DNA of 17,601 nt from DATGIQ01 sp035295665 (GCA_035295665.1 DATGIQ010000473.1:1-17601); one strand, 5' to 3'; shown: positions 1 to 7,766, counted from the stretch's first letter. A program made the numbers and translations. Notes: generated by a model not told the origin, from the letters alone.

Positions 1-672
1 AACACCCTGCTCGACAACGATCGGATCGGAGCGGACCTCAAGCGCCACCTCACCCAGGCGTTCGGCACCGAGCGGCAGGAGCGTTACTGGGCGATCTTTG
101 AGAAGCTGCGCGTGGAACTCGGCTACGCGGATTATCTCGGCGCGCTACAGCGTTACCGGGCCGAGAACCCGCGCGACCCGCACTTCTTGCAGCTCTCCTT
201 CTACCTGTTGGACTACCCATTCGCCAACCGCTTGTTCCCGGCCTCGCTGGACGTGATCGAGCAGCTCCGCAGCTGGGGGCCGACGGTCATCCTGTCCGAC
301 GGCGACGTGGTATTCCAGCCGCGCAAGATCGAGCGTTCCGGGCTGTTCGAGGCGGTTGAGGGCCACGTGCTCATCTACATCCACAAGGAACGGGAACTGG
401 ACGATGTCGAAAAGCATTACCCGGCCCGTCACTATGTCCTCGTGGACGACAAGCTGCGCATCCTGGCCGCAGTGAAGAAGGTCTGGGGGTCACGCCTGAC
501 CACCGTTTTCCCGCGCCAGGGGCACTACGCCCACGACCCGAAGGCGCTGGCCACGTACCCGCCCGCGGACATCACCATCGAGTGCATCGGCGACCTGCTC
601 CGGTACGACCGGGCCGCCCTGCTCGCCGCCGGCCACGCCGGCACCCCCAAGGCCGTATTGGAGTCTACCTAA
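1..672 (+). CDS. HAD-superfamily hydrolase, 5' partial
   Basis: The open frame runs in from the left edge, so the start lies outside the window; an internal GTG at 112 should not be taken as the start. The first visible residues, NTLLDND, are the tail of HAD motif I (the nucleophile Asp lies just upstream or within this run). Motif II is the Ser of LSDGD (about residue 99 of the fragment), a motif III Lys candidate follows in PRKIERSG, and motif IV is the VDDK acidic pair (about 148-151). About 223 residues are visible, close to the full length of a phosphatase-type HAD protein with a helical cap. It probably dephosphorylates a small phosphorylated metabolite in the cytoplasm; the substrate cannot be read from the sequence. 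It lies 13 nt before transaldolase on the same strand, so it is probably part of the sugar-phosphate operon. Confidence 0.85.
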   Translation, partial: NTLLDNDRIGADLKRHLTQAFGTERQERYWAIFEKLRVELGYADYLGALQRYRAENPRDPHFLQLSFYLLDYPFANRLFPASLDVIEQLRSWGPTVILSDGDVVFQPRKIERSGLFEAVEGHVLIYIHKERELDDVEKHYPARHYVLVDDKLRILAAVKKVWGSRLTTVFPRQGHYAHDPKALATYPPADITIECIGDLLRYDRAALLAAGHAGTPKAVLEST

Positions 673-685
673 CCAGGAGAGAATC

Positions 686-1843
686 ATGAAAGCCACCCAA
701 AAACTCCACGACATGGGCCAGAGCCTCTGGCTCGATAACATCACTCGCGGTCTGCTGACCAGCGGCACGCTTCGCCGCTACATCCAGGAGTTCTCGATCA
801 CGGGGCTCACCTCGAACCCCACGATCTTCGACCACGCCATCAAGAACAGCCACGACTACGACGACGCCATCCGCCAGAAATTGAAGGAAGGCAAGTCGGG
901 AGAGGCGCTGTTCTTCGAGCTGGCGCTGGAGGACCTCCGGCAGGCCGCCGATCTGTTCCGGCCGATCCACGACCAGACGAACGGCGTTGACGGCTGGGTG
1001 TCGCTGGAGGTCTCGCCCTTGCTGGCCCACGACACGGCCCGCACCCTCGCCGCGGCCAAGGAACTGCACGCCCGGGCAGCACGGCCCAACCTCTTCATCA
1101 AGATCCCAGGCACCAAGGAGGGCATCCCCGCCATCGAGGAGGCGATCTTCGCGGGTGTGCCGATCAACGTGACACTCCTGTTCTCCCGCGCGCAGTATGT
1201 CGCGGCCACCGAGGCGTACCTGCGCGGCATCGAGCGGCGCATCAGCGCCGGGCTGAATCCCAACGTCGGCTCGGTGGCTTCGCTGTTCGTCAGCCGCTGG
1301 GATGTCGCGGTGAGGGCCAACGCACCTGCGGCGCTGCGCGAGCAGCTGGACGCCGCTCTTGCTCACAATCCATTTCCGGATCGGCCGCTGGCGAGTGCGG
1401 CAGGGCTGCGCGACCAGCTCGGTATCGCCGTTGCCGGGCAGACCTACGAGACGTACCGCTTTTTGGTCGATTCGCCACGCTGGCAGCGCATCTTCAACGC
1501 CGGTGCTCGCCGCCAGCGGCTCCTTTGGGCCAGCACCGGCACCAAGGACCCCGAAGCCTCCGACATCCTGTACATCCACGCGCTCGCCGCACCCTCCACC
1601 GTGAACACGATGCCCGAGGCCACGTTGAAAGCCCTCGCCGATCATGGGGAGATCGACCAGACCTTGCCCGCGCGTGCCCGTTACTGCGACGAGGCGCTGG
1701 CCAGGTTCGCCGCGGCCGGCATCGACCTTGACGCCTTGGCGGCCCAACTCCTGGACGAGGGGGCCAAAGCGTTCGACAAGTCCTGGAACGAACTGCTGGC
1801 GTCCATCGCGTCCAAGGGCGAGACGCTCAAGAAGGCCAGTTGA
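686..1843 (+). CDS. tal: Transaldolase (long, mycobacterial-type)
   Basis: This 385-residue protein transfers the dihydroxyacetone unit between sedoheptulose-7-P/glyceraldehyde-3-P and erythrose-4-P/fructose-6-P in the non-oxidative pentose phosphate pathway. The N-terminal LHDMGQSLWLDNI and the signature GLTSNPTIF (about 40-48) are typical of the long bacterial transaldolases. The Schiff-base Lys is K139 in NLFIKIPGT, followed by the conserved VPINVTLLFS (about 158-167). The ATG at 686 has an AGGAGA Shine-Dalgarno site about 5 nt upstream. It lies 13 nt after the HAD gene. Downstream phosphoketolase consumes the same F6P/X5P pool, so transaldolase probably supplies or rebalances its substrates. 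Its length and motifs are complete. Long transaldolases are sometimes fused to glucose-6-P isomerase, but no isomerase domain is seen here. Confidence 0.95.
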   Translation: MKATQKLHDMGQSLWLDNITRGLLTSGTLRRYIQEFSITGLTSNPTIFDHAIKNSHDYDDAIRQKLKEGKSGEALFFELALEDLRQAADLFRPIHDQTNGVDGWVSLEVSPLLAHDTARTLAAAKELHARAARPNLFIKIPGTKEGIPAIEEAIFAGVPINVTLLFSRAQYVAATEAYLRGIERRISAGLNPNVGSVASLFVSRWDVAVRANAPAALREQLDAALAHNPFPDRPLASAAGLRDQLGIAVAGQTYETYRFLVDSPRWQRIFNAGARRQRLLWASTGTKDPEASDILYIHALAAPSTVNTMPEATLKALADHGEIDQTLPARARYCDEALARFAAAGIDLDALAAQLLDEGAKAFDKSWNELLASIASKGETLKKAS

Positions 1844-1850
1844 GGCCGCG

Positions 1851-1890
1851 AGGATGAAGGGTGAAAGAAAAAAGCCGCTGGATTCATCCT
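1851..1890 (+). promoter_or_regulatory. Inverted repeat in the transaldolase-kinase spacer
   Basis: AGGATGAA (1851-1858) is exactly complementary to TTCATCCT (1883-1890), across a 24-nt A-rich loop. It lies in the 103-nt spacer between transaldolase and the sugar kinase, the longest gap within the operon, and is followed by a short pyrimidine-rich stretch (TTATTCC). It could form a weak terminator or attenuator that lowers expression of the distal genes, or be chance. The loop is large and there is no clear U tract, so confidence is low. Confidence 0.3.
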
Positions 1891-1946
1891 TTATTCCTGG
1901 TCCCTGCGACGATGTGGAGAGCCTGTTTCTCATGGGAGAGGTTTTT

Positions 1947-2675
1947 ATGCAAGTCCTGGTCGTCGATGTGGGCGGGAACCACGTCAAAATGCTGGTCACA
2001 GGCCAGGAGACGCCGCGCGAGTTTGCCTCGGGACCATCGATGACGGCTGAGGAGATGGTCTCCGGGGTCCTGAAAACTGCCAAGGACTGGAAATACGAAG
2101 CGGTATCGATCGGCTACCCGGGTCCGGTTCTCCGCGGTAAGCCGGTTGCGGAACCGCACAACCTCGGGCCTGGGTGGGTCGGGTTCAACTTTGAGGCCGC
2201 GTTCGGGTGTCCTGTCAAGCTCATCAACGACGCGGCCATGCAAGCCCTGGGGAGCTATGAGGGAGGAAAGATGCTCTTCCTGGGCCTGGGGACCGGCCTC
2301 GGTTCCGCCATGATCGTGGATGGCATCGTCGAGCCGATGGAACTGGGCCATCTTCCGTACAGGAAACGAACCTACGAGGACTACGTGGGCATCCGGGGGT
2401 GGGAACGTGTGGGCGAAAAGAAATGGCGGCACTACGTCGCGGACGTGGTGGCACGCCTGATCGCCGCCCTCGAACCGGATGATGTGGTCCTCGGCGGAGG
2501 CAACGTCCACAAGCTCAAAGAAATGCCTCCGGGTTGCCGGGCGGGCACGAACGCGAATGCGTTTCTCGGAGGGTTTCGCTTGTGGGAGGAAGCCGGCAAG
2601 TGGAGCGCTTCTGCTCCCCCCAACTCCCCGCGGCAGCGGAAGGACAAACAAGCAGCGGAAGGAGCACGAACATGA
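1947..2675 (+). CDS. ROK-family sugar kinase (polyphosphate-glucokinase-like)
   Basis: The open frame extends upstream into transaldolase, but the real start is most likely ATG 1947: GGGAGAG lies about 6 nt upstream and translation then begins with the family's phosphate-binding loop, DVGGNHVK (7-14). That gives 242 residues, the size of polyphosphate glucokinases. Further family landmarks are GYPGPVL (56-62), the catalytic Asp in LINDAAMQALG (about 95), the second phosphate loop GLGTGLGSA (113-121), and ELGHL (132-136). It presumably phosphorylates a hexose or related sugar using ATP or polyphosphate; donor and substrate cannot be decided from the sequence. The CxCGxxGC-type zinc motif of many ROK proteins is not seen, which fits the PPGK branch. 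The C-terminus is polar and low-complexity. Its TGA overlaps the ATG of the next gene (ATGA), suggesting translational coupling. Confidence 0.85.
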   Translation: MQVLVVDVGGNHVKMLVTGQETPREFASGPSMTAEEMVSGVLKTAKDWKYEAVSIGYPGPVLRGKPVAEPHNLGPGWVGFNFEAAFGCPVKLINDAAMQALGSYEGGKMLFLGLGTGLGSAMIVDGIVEPMELGHLPYRKRTYEDYVGIRGWERVGEKKWRHYVADVVARLIAALEPDDVVLGGGNVHKLKEMPPGCRAGTNANAFLGGFRLWEEAGKWSASAPPNSPRQRKDKQAAEGART

Positions 2676-3658
2676 CAGCGACCATCGGTTTCGACCAGCC
2701 CCTGTACATCCTGCCCTTCGACCAGCGCGAATCCTTCCAGACAAAGATGTTCGGTTGGGAGGGCACCTTGAACGCCGCGCAGACGGCGGAGATCGCCGCC
2801 GCCAAACAGGTGATCTACGACGGCTTCCAGGCCGCCATCGCGGGCGGCGCGCCGAAGGAGCACGCCGCCATCCTGGTGGACGAGCAGTTCGGCGCCGCCA
2901 TCCTGCGTGACGCCGCCCGCCAGGGATACATGACCGCGTGCCCCGCCGAAAAGAGCGGGCAGAAAGAGTTCGACTTCGAGTACGGGCGGGAGTTTGCCCG
3001 TCACATCGAGGCGTTCAACCCGACCTTCTGCAAAGTGCTGGTGCGCTACAACCCGGAAGGCGACAAAGCCCTGAACCGGCGCCAGGCGGCGCGGTTGAAG
3101 CGGCTGTCCGATTACCTGCACGGGAGCTGCCGGCGGTTCATGGTCGAACTGTACGTGGATGCGGAGCCCGCGCAAATGGAGCAGTTTCACGGCCAGAAGA
3201 AGGCTTACGAGCTGAACCTGCGTCCTGGCCTCACGGTGCGAACCCTTCGCGAACTCCAGGACGCGGGCGTTGAGCCGGACGTGTGGAAAGTCCAGGGCCT
3301 GGACCGCCGCGAGGACTGCGTGAACCTTGTCACGGCTGCGCGACGGGGCAACCGAAGCCGGGTGGGTTGCATCATCCTGGGCGGCGGGGAGGACAAACCG
3401 AAGGTGCGTGAGTGGCTGGCGACGGCGGCATCCGTAGCGGGGTTCATCGGCTTTGCCGTGGGCCGCACCACCTTCTGGGACCCGCTCGTTGAACGGCGGG
3501 CGAAACGAGTCGCGCGCCCGGCGGCTGTGGAGCAGATCGCCCGGCGCTACCGGGAGTGGGTGGACATCTTTGAAAAGGCACGGCTCTTGCCTGCTGAGTC
3601 AGTACGTCTGACTCGTCAGGCCATTAGCCGCTGGGAAAATGAGGGCGGACATCGTTAA
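2672..3658 (+). CDS. Stand-alone DUF2090 TIM-barrel aldolase-like protein
   Basis: This 328-residue protein begins at ATG 2672, which overlaps the kinase stop and has GGAAGGA about 7 nt upstream; an upstream in-frame ATG at 2534 lies inside the kinase gene and lacks that support. The sequence matches the DUF2090 family: YILPFDQRESFQ near the N-terminus (about 10-21), an ILVDEQFG strand, and a C-terminal VAGFIGFAVGRTTFWDPL. In IolC-type proteins this domain is fused to 5-dehydro-2-deoxygluconokinase and is thought to be a 5-keto-2-deoxygluconate-6-P aldolase. Here it is separate but translationally coupled to a sugar kinase of a different superfamily (ROK rather than PfkB). I infer that it cleaves the phosphorylated product of that kinase, or a related ketose phosphate, to a triose feeding central metabolism. 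No other inositol-catabolism gene is visible in the window. The specific substrate is unknown. Confidence 0.8.
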   Translation: MTATIGFDQPLYILPFDQRESFQTKMFGWEGTLNAAQTAEIAAAKQVIYDGFQAAIAGGAPKEHAAILVDEQFGAAILRDAARQGYMTACPAEKSGQKEFDFEYGREFARHIEAFNPTFCKVLVRYNPEGDKALNRRQAARLKRLSDYLHGSCRRFMVELYVDAEPAQMEQFHGQKKAYELNLRPGLTVRTLRELQDAGVEPDVWKVQGLDRREDCVNLVTAARRGNRSRVGCIILGGGEDKPKVREWLATAASVAGFIGFAVGRTTFWDPLVERRAKRVARPAAVEQIARRYREWVDIFEKARLLPAESVRLTRQAISRWENEGGHR

Positions 3659-3706
3659 GGGAGGCCAGTGCCTCATGAATGGCGTCAACTGGGAAGTTCA
3701 TCGACC

Positions 3707-4903
3707 ATGCTCAATCAGACCGTCCAGCGGATACTCACGATCAACACCGGCTCCTCCAGCCTTAAGGTTGCCCTGTATGAGATGGACCGGGGGGAAACGC
3801 GGATTCTCTCTGGGGAGATCGAGCGGATCGGCGTTCCCGAGGGTCGTGTGCACGTTACGGACGCCAACGGCGCGACGTTGATCGACCAGCGGAATCACCT
3901 TGCGGATCATGGCGCCGCGCTGGAGGCGCTGTTGGCATGGTTGAGAGCTGATCGCCCAGACCTGAACCCCAGCGCGGTGGGGCACCGGGTGGTGCATGGG
4001 GGCATCCACTACCAGGAGCCGCAGCGGATCACTCCCGAGTTCATCGCCATCCTCCAGGGAATGGTGCCACTCGCGCCTGATCACCTGCCCCAGTCCATCC
4101 GGGCGATGCAGGTCGCGGTCAAAGCCTATCCGAACCTTCCGCAAGTGGCTTGCTCCGACTCGGCGTTTCACCGGCACATGCCCCGGATCGCGCAGCTTTA
4201 CCCGCTGCCCCGGCACTTCGCTGACGAGGGTTTGCTCCGCTACGGGTTTCACGGCCTGTCCTACGAATACATCATGCAAGAACTCCGCGCCCTGGATCCT
4301 AAAGAGGCCGAGGGCCGTGTCCTCATCGCCCACCTTGGCAACGGGGCCAGCATGGCGGCGGTGCGCGGCGGGATGAGCATCGATACGACCATGGGTTTTA
4401 CGCCCGCCGGCGGCCTCATGATGGGCACCCGCACTGGCGACCTCGATCCCGGCGTCCTCCTGTACCTGCTGGCCGAACGGGAGATGACGCCAGCCGCGCT
4501 GAACGAGCTGGTCAACCGGCAGGCCGGGCTTCTCGGCGTCTCGGGGATCAGCGCAGACATGCGCGACCTGCTCGAAAGGGAATCCACGGACGGGCATGCG
4601 GCCGAAGCTGTCGGGCTGTTCTGCTACGAGGCCAAGAAATACCTCGGTGCCTTGGCTGCGGTCCTGGGCGGCCTGGACACCCTGGTCTTTACCGGAGGGA
4701 TTGGGGAACACGCCGCCTCCGTGCGCCTGCGCCTCTGTGAGGGCCTGGAGTCTCTCGGCATCCGGATTGATCCGCGCCGCAACGAAGCGCACGCGCCCGT
4801 CATTTCGCCGGAAGGCAGTTCGGCAACGGTGCGGGTCATGCGAACCGATGAAGACCTGATGATTGCCCGACACACCAGAGAGTTGATGGAGAAGAGCCAT
4901 TAG
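3707..4903 (+). CDS. ackA: Acetate kinase
   Basis: It catalyses acetyl phosphate + ADP = acetate + ATP in the cytoplasm. From ATG 3707 the protein has 398 residues, the usual family length, and opens with ILTINTGSSSLK (9-20), acetate kinase signature 1. Other landmarks are VGHRVVHGG (91-99), the catalytic Asp in CSDSAFH (D151), RYGFHGLSYEYI (178-189), HLGNGASMAAV (209-219), the Arg of MGTRTGDLDPG (about 242), VFTGGIGEH (327-335), and the conserved Glu of DEDLMIARHT. A GTG at 3668 is in frame, but its Shine-Dalgarno spacing is too short and the extra 13 residues have no family counterpart; GGGAAG about 10 nt before 3707 supports the chosen start. It lies 48 nt after the DUF2090 gene and directly upstream of phosphoketolase, the classic pairing that harvests acetyl phosphate as ATP. 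Confidence 0.97.
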   Translation: MLNQTVQRILTINTGSSSLKVALYEMDRGETRILSGEIERIGVPEGRVHVTDANGATLIDQRNHLADHGAALEALLAWLRADRPDLNPSAVGHRVVHGGIHYQEPQRITPEFIAILQGMVPLAPDHLPQSIRAMQVAVKAYPNLPQVACSDSAFHRHMPRIAQLYPLPRHFADEGLLRYGFHGLSYEYIMQELRALDPKEAEGRVLIAHLGNGASMAAVRGGMSIDTTMGFTPAGGLMMGTRTGDLDPGVLLYLLAEREMTPAALNELVNRQAGLLGVSGISADMRDLLERESTDGHAAEAVGLFCYEAKKYLGALAAVLGGLDTLVFTGGIGEHAASVRLRLCEGLESLGIRIDPRRNEAHAPVISPEGSSATVRVMRTDEDLMIARHTRELMEKSH

Positions 4904-4983
4904 TGGTCGGTGTTGGCGCTCCGCATGGAGACGGAACGGTCTTCTCCACCCGACACGAAGCACAGCCCCCGAAGGAGAACAGG

Positions 4984-7410
4984 ATGGCAAACCTCGATCC
5001 GAACCGCTTGCGGGACATGAACCGCTACTGGCAGGCGGCCAATTATCTGACGATCGGCCAAATCTACTTGCAGGAGAACCCCCTGCTGCGCGAGCCGCTT
5101 CGGCCGGAGCATATCAAGCCCCGGTTGCTAGGACACTGGGGGACCTCGCCCGGCCTCAGCTTCATCTACGTGCATCTGAACCGCCTGATCCAGGACACCG
5201 ACGCCGACGTGATCTACCTGACTGGCCCAGGACACGGCGGCCCCGCGCTCGTCGCCAACGCCTACCTGGACGGGACTTACTCCGAAATCTATCCGGAGGT
5301 GTCGCAGGACACGGCGGGCCTGCGCCGCCTCTTCCGCCAGTTTTCGACGCCAGGCGGCATCCCGAGCCACGACAGTGTCACGACCCCCGGTTCCATTCAT
5401 GAGGGCGGCGAACTCGGCTACGTGCTCGTGCATGCGTTCGGCGCCGTCTTCGACAACCCGGACCTCATCGCCGTCGCCGTCGTCGGGGACGGTGAGGCGG
5501 AGACCGGACCGCTCGCAGGGTCCTGGAAAAGCGTCAAGTTCCTGGACCCGGTCAGCGACGGCGCCGTGCTGCCCGTCCTGCACCTAAACGGCTACAAAAT
5601 CTCCGGGCCCACCGTGCTGGGCCGGGATCGCGATGAGGACATCCAAAAGCTTCTCGAAGCCCACGGTTACGAGGTTCATTGGGTCGAGGGAGTCGATCCG
5701 TTGCCCATGCACCAGGCGTTCGCCGCGGCGCTGGACACCTGCTACGCGAGAATCCGGGCCATCCAGGCCGAGGCGCGCGCCGAGGGTTTCTCGAAGCGGC
5801 CGACCTGGCCCGGCCAACCCGCCGCGGCCGCGATCGCGGAGGAAGTGAGTGCCGGGGGTTTCTCGAAGCGGCTGGCCTGGCCGGTCATCGTGCTGCGCAG
5901 CCTCAAGGGGTGGACCGGGCCGAAGGTCGTTGATGGCCTGCCGGTGGAGGGAACGTTCCGGGCCCATCAGGTGCCGTTGCCCAACGTGAGAAACAACGCC
6001 GAGCACCTCAAGATGTTGGAACAGTGGATGCGCAGCTACCGGCCGGAGGAACTCTTCGATAAGAACGGTCGGCTTGACCCCAAGCTGGCCGCCCTCGCCC
6101 CCAAGGGCGACCGGCGCATGGCCGCCAACCCCCACGCCAACGGCGGCAAGCTCACCGTGGACCTCGACCTCCCCGATTTCCGCGGCTACGCGATCCCCGT
6201 CACGAAGCCTGCCACCGAGCGGCACGAATCGACACGCCAACTCGGCAAGATGATGCGCGACCTGTTCAAGGGGAGCGTGAAACCCAAGAACTTCCGGCTG
6301 TTCTGCCCCGACGAAACGAACTCGAACCGGCTGGGCAACGTCTTTGAGGTCGAAAACCGCTGCTCGGTCGGGAAGATCATTCCGATTGACGACCACGTGG
6401 CCCCGGACGGCCGGGTCATGGAAGTGCTCAGCGAGCACCTCTGCCAGGGCTGGCTGGAGGGCTACGTCCTGACCGGGCGCCACGGCCTCTTCGCCACCTA
6501 TGAGGCGTTCGCCATGGTGTCGGCCTCGATGACAGTCCAGCATACAAAATGGCTGGAAAAATCCCTCGAACTCCCCTGGCGCGTCCCCGTCCCGTCGCTG
6601 AACATCCTGTTGACCTCGACCTGCTGGCGCAACGACCACAACGGCTTCAGCCACCAGGGTCCCGGCCTGATCGATACGGTGCTGGCCACGAAGGGGACGG
6701 TGGCCCGCATCTACCTGCCGCCGGATGCCAACTGCCTGTTGTCCGTGGCCGACCACTGCTTCCGCAGCCGCAACTACGTCAACTTGATCGTTATCGACAA
6801 GCAGCCGCAACTCCAGTGGCTCGACATGGACGCGGCCGTCAAGCATTGTGCGGCCGGCGCGTCGATCTGGCGCTGGGCGAGCAACGAACAGGGAGGTGAG
6901 CCGGACGTCGTGCTGGCGTCGGCCGGAGATATTCCAACCCTGGAGATCGTGGCGACGGCATGGCTGCTCCGCAAGCACGCCCCGAGCCTGAAGGTCCGTG
7001 TGGTCAACGTCGTGGACCTCATGTGCCTTCCGCCCCTGCTCATTCATCCGCACGGCTTGGAGGAGGCCAAGTTTATCGAACTTTTCACGGAGGCCAAGCC
7101 GGTCGTTTTTGCCTTCCACGGCTACCAACGGGCGGTCCACGCGATCATCCACGGCCGGACGAACACGGAACGCTTCCACGTGCGCGGCTTCATCGACGAG
7201 GGGACGACGACCACGCCCTTCGACATGGTTGTCCGTAACAAGATGAGCCGCTTTCACCTGTGCATGGAGGCGCTGCGGCGGTCCGATTACCCCCAGGCCG
7301 GCCCGCTGATGGAATGGTGTCAGGAGATGCTGGCCAAGCACCAGACCTACACGCGCGAGCATTTCGAGGACATGCCGGAAGTCCGCGACTGGGTTTGGAC
7401 TGACATTTGA
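4984..7410 (+). CDS. xfp: Xylulose-5-P/fructose-6-P phosphoketolase
   Basis: This thiamine-diphosphate enzyme cleaves xylulose-5-P to glyceraldehyde-3-P and acetyl-P, and/or fructose-6-P to erythrose-4-P and acetyl-P. ATG 4984 has AAGGAG 6 nt upstream and gives 808 residues, near the usual 790-800; the frame is open back to 4903, but that extension looks like intergenic sequence. Landmarks are YLTGPGHGGPALVANAYL (78-95), EGGELGYVLVHAFGAVFDNP (140-159), the ThDP motif VVGDGEAETGPLAGSW (166-181), LNGYKISGPT (201-210), and the glycyl-side motif TSTCWRNDHNGFSHQGPG in the second half. An unusual 24-residue insertion at about 267-297 contains a duplicated GFSKR..WP segment just before VIVLRSLKGWTGPK; removing one copy restores the standard spacing. 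It is 80 nt downstream of ackA. Specificity for X5P or F6P cannot be read; transaldolase in the same operon would fit either. Confidence 0.97.
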   Translation: MANLDPNRLRDMNRYWQAANYLTIGQIYLQENPLLREPLRPEHIKPRLLGHWGTSPGLSFIYVHLNRLIQDTDADVIYLTGPGHGGPALVANAYLDGTYSEIYPEVSQDTAGLRRLFRQFSTPGGIPSHDSVTTPGSIHEGGELGYVLVHAFGAVFDNPDLIAVAVVGDGEAETGPLAGSWKSVKFLDPVSDGAVLPVLHLNGYKISGPTVLGRDRDEDIQKLLEAHGYEVHWVEGVDPLPMHQAFAAALDTCYARIRAIQAEARAEGFSKRPTWPGQPAAAAIAEEVSAGGFSKRLAWPVIVLRSLKGWTGPKVVDGLPVEGTFRAHQVPLPNVRNNAEHLKMLEQWMRSYRPEELFDKNGRLDPKLAALAPKGDRRMAANPHANGGKLTVDLDLPDFRGYAIPVTKPATERHESTRQLGKMMRDLFKGSVKPKNFRLFCPDETNSNRLGNVFEVENRCSVGKIIPIDDHVAPDGRVMEVLSEHLCQGWLEGYVLTGRHGLFATYEAFAMVSASMTVQHTKWLEKSLELPWRVPVPSLNILLTSTCWRNDHNGFSHQGPGLIDTVLATKGTVARIYLPPDANCLLSVADHCFRSRNYVNLIVIDKQPQLQWLDMDAAVKHCAAGASIWRWASNEQGGEPDVVLASAGDIPTLEIVATAWLLRKHAPSLKVRVVNVVDLMCLPPLLIHPHGLEEAKFIELFTEAKPVVFAFHGYQRAVHAIIHGRTNTERFHVRGFIDEGTTTTPFDMVVRNKMSRFHLCMEALRRSDYPQAGPLMEWCQEMLAKHQTYTREHFEDMPEVRDWVWTDI
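5784..5872 (+). repeat. Direct repeat bracketing an in-frame insert in xfp
   Basis: GGGTTTCTCGAAGCGGC occurs exactly twice, at 5784-5800 and 5856-5872, 72 nt (24 codons) apart. After a three-base difference both copies continue with CCTGGCC, so the similarity covers about 27 nt. The intervening sequence (about 55 nt) encodes an Ala-rich stretch (GQPAAAAIAEEV). Everything stays in frame, and the insert sits at a loop just before a conserved strand of phosphoketolase. Either a tandem duplication has partly diverged, or a short element was inserted with a long target duplication. Confidence 0.8.
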
Positions 7411-7422
7411 GCAGGAGCGCCC

Positions 7423-7674
7423 ATGCCCTTCGTCAAGTGCAGCGTGGATGGCTGTAACAAGAAGTTGCAGCCGGTGCTGAAGCCGGACCCCCGTGATCGG
7501 GAGACCTGGGTCTACCCGGAGTGCGACAGGTGCCTCCAGCCCGTCTGTGAGAAGCACTCCACCGAGATGGACGGACAGATGATCTGTGACCGATGCCGCC
7601 GGGAGATCGAGGCCCGGCAACCGCGGCAGGGGTTGCTCGATCTGGGGATCGAGCGGCTTCCTCCGCCCAGGTAG
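7423..7674 (+). CDS. Small zinc-ribbon-like protein of unknown function
   Basis: This 83-residue protein starts at ATG 7423 with AGGAG about 5 nt upstream, only 12 nt after the phosphoketolase stop, so it is probably the last gene of the operon. It has eight regularly paired potential metal ligands: C6/C11, C34/C37, C42/H45 and C55/C58, enough for two zinc sites, possibly in a cross-brace or treble-clef arrangement. The C-terminal 20 residues are Pro/Arg/Gln-rich and carry no ligands. No signal peptide or membrane segment is seen, so it is presumably cytoplasmic. I do not recognise the family and cannot assign a function. The context suggests a regulator or accessory factor of the phosphoketolase operon, but this is inference only. 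The ordered ligand spacing argues that it is real and not a chance ORF. Confidence 0.75.
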   Translation: MPFVKCSVDGCNKKLQPVLKPDPRDRETWVYPECDRCLQPVCEKHSTEMDGQMICDRCRREIEARQPRQGLLDLGIERLPPPR

Positions 7675-7766
7675 TCCGTTCCGGATAGGCAACCGCGGGG
7701 AGCAGACGGAGATGTGGTAGGAAATGGCCCCGGCTCTCTCACTCAACGAGCACAACTCCGTGTTGA

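Noticed and set aside
1644..1946. N-terminal extension of the ROK kinase frame into transaldolase
   Set aside because: The upstream part is out-of-frame transaldolase sequence. The ribosome site and family alignment support ATG 1947.
1947..2675. Naming the ROK protein ppgK
   Set aside because: It resembles polyphosphate glucokinase in size and motifs, but donor and sugar specificity cannot be read from the sequence.
3668..3706. GTG 3668 as the acetate kinase start
   Set aside because: Shine-Dalgarno spacing is too short and the extra residues precede the conserved N-terminal strand. ATG 3707 fits the family length.
4903..4983. Upstream extension of phosphoketolase
   Set aside because: The 27 added residues do not resemble the family, whereas AAGGAG stands 6 nt before ATG 4984.
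665..4990. Long - strand open frames opposite transaldolase, the ROK kinase, DUF2090 and ackA
   Set aside because: All are antisense to genes with clear catalytic motifs and read as Arg/Gly/His-rich low-complexity protein; they are explained by codon bias.
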